Of a stretch of DNA of 64,000 nt, positions 51,409 to 60,800 are shown in pieces (within the stretch, counting starts at the first letter, position 1; each line of letters begins with the position of its first letter). Source of the stretch: Lichenostomus cassidix (lineage: Eukaryota > Chordata > Aves > Passeriformes > Meliphagidae). The DNA lies in contig CM039180.1 of the NCBI GenBank assembly GCA_008360975.2, positions 12,615,122 through 12,679,121 of the forward strand. The letters are read 5' to 3'. The notes below the pieces were generated by a model, which did no database searches, was not told the DNA's origin, and saw nothing but the letters and a program-made list of their open reading frames with translations. A program made the translations under genes and the position numbers.

Positions 51409-51838
51409 TGTATTAGTTTGAAAACAAACCAGTGGGAGGTCACAAGTCAGAATTATAATTTAATAAGAAAATTAAAAATAAATGCAGTAATACATAAAAA
51501 ACACTGACAGAGTCAGATACAACCTGACACCCTGTTAGGGTGGTGGTAGCAGTCCAAAAGAAGTAGTTAGGTTGAAGCAGTGATCCTGGGAAGGTCTGCT
51601 CTCCACCTGAAGTCCAGTGGTAGCTCTCACCCTCTGGGAACCCAGTGTAGACAGAGGCTGCTTATGCCATTTAAGAGCCCAGTTTATATCCAGGTGGGAA
51701 TGCTTGGCTCCTCCCTCCTGGGTGGAGCATCTCACAATAGGATGAAATAATTCCATGAGTCATGCGGTTGGTTCTTGATTGCTCATTAACAGTTATCAGG
51801 GGTGAGTCATAGCAGGAGATAACAACTAATGCCCCACA
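51409..51838 (-). mobile_element. Solo LTR, reverse orientation
   Basis: An LTR of a second passerine family. The + strand starts TGTATTAGTTTGAAAACAAA and plausibly ends CCCCACA at 51838, giving TG...CA termini and about 430 bases. On the - strand it has a TATA-like GGATATAAAC (from + strand 51684-51693) and an ATTAAA signal further on (+ strand TTTAAT, 51459-51464), consistent with U3-R-U5 order. No internal retroviral genes are adjacent, so it is most likely a solo LTR formed by LTR-LTR recombination. I could not find a convincing target-site duplication, and the right end may lie a few bases further on. Confidence 0.75.
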
Positions 51839-52199
51839 GCTTGTGGAGGGAGTAATAGAATAAATAAATCTATTTTATAAATATTGCAACCTAGGACAAC
51901 TATCTAAAGAATAATTTCAGAAGTTTATCCTTCACTGCTGCTATGGGTTTTATGATTTAAAGGCTGTTGGGAAGAAGGACCATTTGGTTGCTTTTTTAAA
52001 TTCGAATTAATATACTGATGCTGCAGTTCACATATTTTGCTTCCCCCCTCTACAGCAAGAAAAAAAATCTATGGCTTTTATTAGCACAACCATGTAAAGC
52101 ATATGAATTGAGGATGTTACTAGTGTGTCTATATTCAGTATGCTGAATACTCCTTAAACAGAGCCAGAAGCTACAGTGGCTTTGTCTATACATGAGGGG
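51839..52199. other. Gene-free AT-rich sequence
   Basis: Unique sequence between the LTR and the perfect hairpin. Nothing is recognised in it. Confidence 0.6.
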
Positions 52200-52280
52200 A
52201 AAATAGAGGCAGGAGAAACAGTAAGAACTAGGTGTTTTTTGATAACACCTAGTTCTTACTGTTTCTCCTGCCTCTATTTT
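52200..52280. repeat. Perfect inverted repeat, 37-bp arms, 7-base loop
   Basis: The left arm (52200-52236, starting AAAATAGAGGCAGGAG) and right arm (52244-52280, ending CTCCTGCCTCTATTTT) are exact reverse complements over all 37 positions, separated by TTTTGAT. Arms this long and perfect cannot arise by chance or stay perfect for long, so the event is recent or the structure is maintained. Candidate origins are replication template switching (fold-back copying), a young palindromic element, or an assembly or library artefact. Transcribed, it would form a 37-bp dsRNA stem. No terminal motifs or target duplications of a known element are visible. A second palindrome begins at the very next base. 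Confidence 0.97.
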
Positions 52281-52299
52281 TACTGTGCCGGGCACAGTA
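52281..52299. repeat. Abutting 9-bp palindrome with 1-base centre
   Basis: TACTGTGCC (52281-52289) and GGCACAGTA (52291-52299) are exact reverse complements around a single G. The unit starts immediately after the 37-bp inverted repeat. A third short palindrome, GCATATGC, follows at 52307-52314. Confidence 0.95.
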
Positions 52300-55200
52300 T
52301 CACCTGGCATATGCTGTCATGGAGTAAGTTGAATAGTACAGTGGTGTGAACCACATCCTGGAAAATGAATGAAAGGAATCTGGAAGTGACTGCCACAAAG
52401 AGCAAGCAGGACATCAAGCACTTGAGAACAAAGAAGAGCATTCCTGGGGAAAAAAACATGGAAAGAAACTTGTAATTCTTTTGTCTGAAGAATTTGCAAA
52501 GGAAAGCATGGTGTTGGTGTTAATACAGGGAAAACCAAGCTGCACTTATAGGTGCAGATACCAACAAAATACTCTGGAAAGGGGTATGTGTAGCTCTGAG
52601 ATCTTTCCAGAACACCTGAAAACCAGGAGAATTAGTTGAGCTTGCCTTCTGGCAGTGTTCTTCAGATTACCCAGCAGTAAAATGATCCAGGAATATATAC
52701 AAACTCAGCCTGGAATCCTACAAAATCACTAATGGTGAAATGTCCGTAAATCAAAACAGATAAAAAATACCTTTGAAAAGCCATTTTGGGAGATAAAAGT
52801 AACTGGAAGATGTTCTGAATGTGATTCCAAAAGTGTGCATGTGTGAATTTCTGTATTATGTCCACCACTGTTACATGTTATCAGAAAAACAGGGAAGTCA
52901 TCAGAGCTTCATGACAGCACCTATTTGAAATAAAAATAAAGTTGTGCTTTTATAACCCCATCTCAATCTTGCAAAGTATTTTGAGGCATAAATATTGGTG
53001 TGCCCCTCTTGGTCCAGAATGTCACTGCCAGAAAATCAGCACATCTGGCCAAAGGTGTAATACAGGGGTTGGTGCAGGGAAAATAACCCCATAGCTTGGT
53101 AAAACACCATCACTCCAAGACCTCTCTGTAGGTTGCAACTCAATTCTTTTCCTAAAAAAGGACAGCTGTTTGCACTGATATCTATTAATCGATTACTTCA
53201 CCCTCCAGTCTTCCCAAACAGTGTCTGTCTGCCACACCCAATTTTCACCCAGAACATTTATCCTGGGCTGCCTTTTTAAAGATTTCTTTAGCTACTATGG
53301 ATGTTCACTGCCTTCCCTGACATTTCTTCTGGCATTGAATTACCGTTGTTTGTGATTCCCAGCATGCAGAATTTGGAGAGCTTTATCTGACCACCTCAAT
53401 GACGCATTTCAGCTTCAAGATAGAAAAATATCTCCATGAAACAGACCTGTCACAGCTAGAGCTGTTGTGGTCTAACTCTTTGGGGTCCAGGATTAAACAC
53501 ACCGCAAACCTGACATACTCTTGCTTTTGTTCCTCTTCCTCACTGTCTTCTTCCTTCTGTATCTCTGTCAAATATTGCCTCAGGTCTATTAAAAGTGAAA
53601 GAACATTTCATGCTGTATTGAAACAGCACATTTTATTTGTTTGTCATTTAGCAGCAAGGAAACACTGCAGAGAGTAATCCTACCAAGGATTTCAGAGTAT
53701 TTTGACAAGTAGTAAGCGCTCAGATTCAGCTAAAGCCTCCTCCTTTCCAGGCTCCTCAGTAATCCTGGTTTAGACCAGCAGAGTAATTAAGATGTTGCAA
53801 GAAAACAGAGCCCTCAAAAGGAAAGATACAGACGAATTTGTAAAATTCAAGATCAACTGCACAATGAGAAGTAGCAGAAAATGCAAAGAGTGGTACAAGT
53901 CTTGAAGAAATACTGTTTGAAGGAGACAAACTAAATTACTTGTTCTGAAAAAATTCAGAAATCCTAAACTCTTTATTAGAGCAACTAATCCTCCTTTACC
54001 CCAGCACTAGAATTCTCGGTGTTAGATCCAATAGTTATTGAAGAAGAAAATACTGTTTATTCTCTACAAAATGCATGTTGTATAAAGGCTGGGTGAAGAA
54101 ACAGTTATGAGCAAAATAATTCTGAGAAGGTTAGTTTGCCTTTATGTGGAAATTTGCCAAAGGAAAACATGCATTTGGAGCTCTTTATCCCCAAGTTCTG
54201 ATAATGGTATTCAACCATTCCTGACACATTTTGTAGGGGTTATTGCCAAATGAGAGGATTTGATTCTAGATTCAGCATTAGATTAGCAGTCTTAAAAAAA
54301 TTTAAGCAGGGTTGTTTCTTGTGGAGCCCCAGTTATATCTAGCATCTGGAACACACTGCACTCATTTATCTTTTTCCTGCCCTTTCCAGTTCTTAAAAAA
54401 ACCAATGTAGTGTATCATTATTGCTGTTGGGAATAAAAATTATGAAAAGGGGTAAAAGTATTTCTAGAAATGTCTTTGTTTCATTTAAAACTATAAAAAT
54501 ACCAACAAACAAACAGAAAAGAAGATACAACATTAACAGTCTACTGATAGCTTCCACTGGTTTTCACTTGAAGGAAGATATTTCCTCACTTTTTTCATTA
54601 CTACCTATTGATAGTATTTGATAACACCACAGCAATAGTCATTGGTGGTGTGCAACATACAGAGAAACAATCAGCAAACCGGCACCAGGTTTGGCTCTCC
54701 CACAGAGAATCACATTGTTTTCCAGAGAGCATGTAAACAGGAATGCTACTGCTCTGCTTAATCCATCCCAAAACCATGGATCTGCCCCCATTCCTACTGA
54801 GCACAAGTATGATGCAGGTTCAGTAAATGATCTGTGGTTCTGCAGGAAAACCCTCTAAAAGTGATGGTGATTCACCTCACCAGACCATTGGGTGGTCACT
54901 GCATAAGTTACTAAGAGAAATTGTCCTCGACAACCTTTGGGAGATCTGATTGTCAAAGACACTTCAGGAAAATCTCATATGAAGGCACTAAAGACTGAAA
55001 GGGCTATTTAAGAGTAGGCGTCACTGTAAGAAGTATTACAGGAGTAATATAGAGGAGTTGAAATGGCAAATAGGAGCAAATAGTTGATGAAGCAATGAAC
55101 CTAAAAGAAGGGAATTAAAAAGAGAAATTAGGAAATACATTATTGTCTTGTAAAGAATGAAAATTTACATTCCTATGCCATTAAAAATCGTTAGAGCAAA

Positions 55201-55696
55201 GATTTTAGCAGGATCCAAAACCATATTGCATGTTTATATGGATGAAACTTGGAATAGTAGAACTTTGCAATTCATGGCTAAAAACAAACATTTGGGAAAC
55301 TGTAAATCATCGAGTTTTGGGACTTGTTTTCATTGCCGGGAGGAAAGTTTCTAAGGAGAAAGATCATCTCATAACTCTGTCTTCAACATCAGGCCGCCTT
55401 GTAGGTAATCCCTAAACATCTGGTATTTAACATTACTGTCAACAAGATTTCAACGAAGTGAGCTGCAGTGTGATGTAATGGGGGAATTTGCATGAGAGGA
55501 AGGAGGTCCAAAAGGTATTCAGTCTTATGCATGCAATTGCAGTTTCGGTGTCAAATTGCCCATGTGACTTGGTGTTTCTGGCCAAAGTGATAAGCAAAAA
55601 AACCCAACAAAACCCCTTGGTAGAGGTAAGGCAGAGATTTTAATCAGTTTAACTTGATTCTTTAAACATGTTTTGCAGCAGTATAGCCATCCCAAC
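52300..55696. other. Gene-free unique sequence
   Basis: No gene or mobile element is recognised. Short open frames are present on both strands (92 codons at most) without domains. Confidence 0.6.
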
Positions 55697-56256
55697 TGTA
55701 TTGGGTCTGTCTGAGATGGAGTTTATTTTCCCATAGTAGCCCTCACAGTGCTGTGCTTTGCATTGATATTTAGAAAGGTGTTGATAACACACCAGTGCTT
55801 TGGAAACTGCTGAGCAGCTCTGGCACAGAATCAGCGCTGTCTCCACAGCATTCCCTCCCATCAGAAGACTGGGGGTGGGCAAGATGCTGGGAAGGGATAC
55901 AACCAGGCCAGCTGACCCAAATTAGCTAAAGGCACATTCCATACCACATGACATCAGCTCAGATATGAAAGCTAAGGAAAGGAGAAGGAAAGGGAGGCAT
56001 TCACTATTTACAATGTTTGCCTTCCAGAGCAACTGCTCCGTATGCTGAAGCCCTGCATCCTGAGAAGTGGCTGAGCATCACTCACTGATGGGAAGGAGAG
56101 AATAAACTTTTTTTTTTCTTTGCTTGTGAACATGCAAACTTCCACTTTTGTTTCAGTAAACTGCCCTGTGTCAGCCTACGAATCCTTTTCCATCTTTTCC
56201 CCTGTCCAGAGTGGCTTGGTGGGCACCTGGTATCCAGCCAAGATCAGCCCACTACA
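55697..56256 (+). mobile_element. Solo LTR of an avian endogenous retrovirus
   Basis: A complete-looking 560-base LTR in forward orientation. It begins TGTATTGGGTCTGTCTGAGA and ends ATCAGCCCACTACA, giving TG...CA termini. Inside are a CRE-like ATGACATCAG (55949-55958) in U3, AATAAA at 56101-56106 followed by a T-rich stretch, and the GGGCACCTGGTATCCAGCC segment near the 3' end. The flanking pentamers CCAAC (55692-55696) and CCAGC (56257-56261) could be a 5-bp target-site duplication with one mismatch, a length that fits ERVL-type insertions. No gag, pol or env sequence is next to it. The family resembles LTRs common in bird genomes; the class was not verified. Confidence 0.82.
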
Positions 56257-56274
56257 CCAGCTTCACAAGCCAAG

Positions 56275-56433
56275 CTGTGTTCACAGATCAGGAAAAGGCT
56301 TTTCTCCCTGAGGGTGGCTGGGCATTGGAACAGGCTCCCCAGAGAAACGGTCCCAGCACCAACCCTAACAGAGTTCAGTCAGTGTTTGGACAATGCTCTC
56401 AGGAACACGGTGTGATTCTGTGATTCTGTGATA
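56275..56433 (+). mobile_element. CR1 LINE 3' end with deleted 3' UTR core
   Basis: The sequence GGGCATTGGAACAGGCTCCC, followed by a segment ending TTTGGACAATGCTCTCAGG, matches the last coding part of avian CR1. It then passes directly into TGATTCTGTGATTCTGTGAT, the terminal tail units. The usual 3' UTR stretch that precedes the tail (compare GATGATCTTAAAGG at 33.18 kb) is missing, apparently by deletion between similar TGATTCT words. The adjacent upstream LTR ends 18 bases before it. Confidence 0.85.
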
Positions 56434-57479
56434 GCTGAAGGAAGCTGTAATAGAAACAATGGTTTGCAGATGAATTCAGAACTACAGGAGAGGCAGAGCA
56501 AACATTTCTTGGGAAAATTACTTTGGTCTTTGCATTACAATATTTTGCATCTTTGCCAAATGTGGCAGTGTGGATTATTTGGAGTGCTGGTTTCTGAAAA
56601 GGCCTCAGCCCATGCTAGTCAGAAGTGAAGTTTTTAGTTTATATTCCAAATAACCATGTAGCTCTTATGTTCCAGTTGGTTTATATTCAGGCAAAACTTG
56701 CTTTGTGAATAAAACCAGTTGTACCTGACCTACTCTTTACCTTTGCATTTACCTCTTTACCAGAGCTAACGTGAGACATTTGGATATAATACAGTTTATA
56801 AATATCTGCTCCCACCATTTCGTTAATACATCCTTTTAGCTCAGGCTAGAATCCTCTGTGATATTCAGGTCCCACTTGTAGAGCTTGTAGCTTTTTTAGA
56901 TCCCTGGAGTCTCTCTCATACACATATCTCCTAAAGCTGATTCCTTATCCTCTTTTTTTTCCTCTCTGTCCTCTGCCCTTTCCCTGTCCAGCAGAAGCTT
57001 CTTTTCTCTCATTTTGTGTCTGCCTCCAAGTAAAAAGCTCTGCTTCCTGTGGGTCCACAGTCACATAAGATGCAGTGGCCCCTTAGGGAATTTAGGCAGA
57101 CTGAGTTCCTGGGTTCAAGAGTGTGAATCTTCTTGTCCCATCTCATCTTTTGTATGGGTTTCTCTGTTAACACCTGAGTTTTTAATGCAGTTTCACTAAA
57201 GCCAGGAACATGTCCAGAATGCCTACAGCCTTGGCAGTGTTGAGCAGTTTGGTGCCCATCTCCTGTACAAAATAGGAGATACACAAAATCCATGTGACTG
57301 AAGTGACTGCAGGGTTGTACCACACCTTCATGCATAGACCTACCTGCTTCCATGGTTTCACAGGGGTTCCATTTGTCTTAGTTTATTTTCTCCTGACACA
57401 GGAGATAATGCTGCCATCCTTAAATCCAAACACCCAGAAGCTCAAGAATTTCCCAGAATTTCCAGTGTGGATGACTTAG
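56434..57479. other. Gene-free sequence
   Basis: No gene is recognised. The last part may include the poorly defined edge of the LTR-like repeat that follows. Confidence 0.5.
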
Positions 57480-57880
57480 TCCCAGATGTCTTATCTTCAG
57501 GAGAGGAATGAACCACCAGGCACCATCACCATTGTGGCTGTGTTGCTTTGTAGCAGTGAAAGGAGAATTTATTTGACCAAAGGGAACTCCATTGCAGCTC
57601 AAAGGAAGGGATGCCTGCCCTGCTGTCCACAGGCTGCTGCCATGAGGCAGTCCCTGGATAAAAGGCAGGTTTCTGATGGGCTCTACCAGCAGGGTCATAT
57701 CAATGGCTGAGAGCTGCTCGTGATTGTCCCTTTCGAAGGTTGTCCCTTTCGAAGGTTGTCCCTTTGTGTTTAAAGCTTCCACCTCCCTGCTGCTTGGCAC
57801 AAGGAACATGAAGGGCAAGTCTCCAGGGCCTTTGAAATCGCATCAGCACTGAACCGTGGGCAGGACTAATGCCTATTTTA
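57480..57880 (-). mobile_element. Possible LTR-like interspersed repeat
   Basis: A GC-richer block containing AATAAATTC on the - strand (about 57566-57574) and a short internal tandem array. It resembles in style the LTR sequence common in songbirds, and a 132-codon reverse open frame (57420-57818) runs through it. I cannot define termini, a target duplication or a family, and the open frame has no recognisable domain. This is a weak call resting on general resemblance. Confidence 0.3.
57724..57765 (+). repeat. 16-bp tandem repeat TTGTCCCTTTCGAAGG, 2.6 copies
   Basis: Two exact copies (57724-57739 and 57740-57755) plus ten bases of a third. Each full unit contains TTCGAA, so a CpG is kept in both copies in an otherwise CpG-poor region. 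Exact identity implies a recent duplication. Confidence 0.93.
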
Positions 57881-60800
57881 AGATCTATTCTTCTTTTAAG
57901 CTTTTAATTGGGTATTTTTGACACAGGGAAGGTGTACTGTTTACAGGACTGATAAGAGAAAATTGAGTCTCTCACCTTTTGCACATGAGCATGATTCATC
58001 TTTGAAATGGTGTCCAAAAAAGGGCGCTGCATTAAGGTAATGCACGTCAACACTCTTTAAGGGCCAAACATCTGTAAGAGATAAATTTTAATCTTAGAAG
58101 AAACTTTTCCAGTACTGAAACTGTAATGATGGATTTGGACCAGGTCCAGAAAAGAAGGAAGCATCTACCAGTCAAATGCTGCAGTACTTACTTTAGGGTG
58201 CATGATCCAGGCAACTTGGTCCAAACCACAGTCATGTATCTCCAGTTCCTCTGCCATGCCTTGCAAAAACGGGAGACACGAGGAGGTACATGCTTAACAC
58301 CATACTGACACAACCTGTTCCCAAGGTTCCACTTCTCCCCATGGAAATTCTCTTTGCTCCAAAGAGAAGTGGATGAGAGGACCGTAATGTGCAACAGAGA
58401 ACAATTTCTCTGTAGGAGGTTGAAATCAGGAAAGATGACATTACCTCTAGTTCAGCACCACGTTTATGAAGAAACCAATTTTTCATCCATTATATCAGAT
58501 GCTGCCGTCAAATTTCCATGTAATGTCCTTGTCCTTTGCCAGCTTCTTTGCAGGGACTTTGTTATATTAAGAATCACCCTGAATTCAGATAATTCAGATC
58601 CAATTTAACGAGCAAAGGAAACTCTGTGCAAGACGGTGAGGGAGCTCTCCTGGTGGGTATAATCTGCGCTCACAGGGCAGAGGATCATAGCTGGAACCTA
58701 CTTCCTCTATATTTTTAAAAAACTTTTTCCTTTTAAGCAATTTTCCACAGGTCTCAATCAATACAGAACTTATCCTGTCAAAACCAGTATGAAATGTATA
58801 TTTCTTCAAATTTAATAGAAACTGCAGTTACAGTGGGACTGTGAAGAGAGGTCAGGGAGAAAATGAAAGGGTGAAAAAGAGGACGTAGCAGCAAATGGAA
58901 AATGTAGGGGAAAAATAAGGGGAACTGAGTAAATTGAAGAAGGACTTTGCAAAGGCAAAGGAACAAAGTCAATTTTGTAGGCATACTTAAGTTCCACATC
59001 ACTGAATTTTGAAGAGACTTAGATGAAGCTTCCCTCTTGATTTCCATCTCTCTTAGTGCCCATAATGAAATGGTATTGAGGCTTCGGGGGGACCATTTGG
59101 GCCTTGCAGGGAGTTTCTGGCTGTTTCCTGCAGACACTTCATCAGCCATAACATTACTGCCAGAAAACAGCCTGGGCTGCTTTCCCAGAAAAAATATGAA
59201 AACCCTGTAACTTTGTGAGTGACTTTTCCATGTAGGCAGAGCATCCTGAGAGCTGCAGTAAAAATTTAGGGACATGAAGCTTTTTATCTTTGACACCTAT
59301 GGCACCACACTTACAGCAGTATTTATGCCACCTGGCTGGGTTGTACCCCACTGCACAAACCTGCTGGTCACTTGCTACCGTGGGGAGGAAGAAAACTGAG
59401 GTTTAACACTAGAGGCAAGAGCTGGGGAAGAGTGAGTTATCAGGAAGCACAGGGAAATGGAAAAACCAGGCAAGTTGGTGCTCCTCAGATAGGGATGGTA
59501 TTTATGTTGGAGTGTGTGGTTGGTGTCAGGGGCTAGGTGAAGGAAGCCTGTGCCTTACAATTACTCTTGGATCTTGTTTCTTAAGGTTTGTTTGGTATTT
59601 CTGCAATATGAGAAATCCTTTTGAAGCTCTGTGTGTGTGTTTGCTGCAGGAGTGTGACAAAAAGACGCTGAAATTGGCAGCCCAGCAGGGTCAGAAATGT
59701 TCCAGGGCAAATCTAACACTTGAACAACCCAGCTGCAATAAATTGATTTGAGCAGGGTGAAAATGGAAGGAAAACATTCTCCTTTTCAAGGCTTTTGATA
59801 GGGCTTTTTCCCATCTGTTCACTCATTCCTGTGACATACACTCATAGGTTAAGATCTTTTCCCTTCCCAGAACCCTGTTTTTTCCCTTTTCCTTGGGTTT
59901 CATTCCACTCTACACTTTATTTTTTTTAACTGTGATCAGACTTTACCTCTGACCATAGACTTCAATATCAAAGCATTTTTCCAAGAATAAAGCACTTTTC
60001 AGATCTGCTCCAAGGCTCACGTAATGTTCAGCTTTCTGATAACAACCAGCTTACTAAGTGCTACTGAATTAGTACAGAAAAAACACTGGTACATTCTGAG
60101 AAGTGAAAAATGAAGTTTGTCTGTCTACAAAAAAATTAATAATACAGATACAGCCAACTGATAAATTCTGCACTAACCAAAAGCAGACTTGAAAGCATAC
60201 ATAATTTCTCTTTAATTCAAATGGATATGGGATACTTCATGAGATTCTAGCTCCCAGATGACTTTAGAAGTTAAAAGATCAGTTGCATAACTTCGGAGAT
60301 GCATTTAAGCCCACAGGATGACAAGTGTATTACAGTGTCTTAAATCACAAGAAAAGCTCTAGGCTGGCCTGGGACTCCTAAGTGCTTAGACAGAAATTAA
60401 AGCTGTAAAGTGAAGCATCAAAATCCTCCTGTGCTCTCCAGAGGTCTGCTTTGCTCTGCCATCCAGTCTGGGCAGGAGGGCTCCCAGCAGTGGGAGAGGC
60501 AAAGAGTCCCACAAACCTCATTCAACAGCAGAGTCTCTCCCTTTGTACCTAGAAAGGCAATAGCAAGGGTGAACATTCCTCTGCTGTTCTGCCACCTGGA
60601 GCTTTGGAAAGGTGGTTTTAAGGCCTCGCTACTGTCTGCATAGAATTAATCATGCTGTACTTCTGGGCAGGGCAAAAGTCAGCAACAAGGAAGTTTATAC
60701 TTAATGTAAGTTCATCCACAGCCTGTAGAGCGCTCAGCTCTGTGACATAACAGAAAAGTTTCTCCCAGTCATTGGTAATTTCTGCCCTGCTAAAACACTG

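Noticed and set aside
51404..51856. A target-site duplication for the 51.4 kb LTR (ATAAT versus GTAAT)
   Set aside because: Accepting it would require an LTR end without the terminal CA, and the match is to AT-rich words that are common nearby.
58778..59296. A 172-codon reverse open frame with hydrophobic C-terminal part
   Set aside because: The hydrophobic part reflects pyrimidine-rich DNA; no domain is recognisable and it is interleaved with other-frame ORFs.
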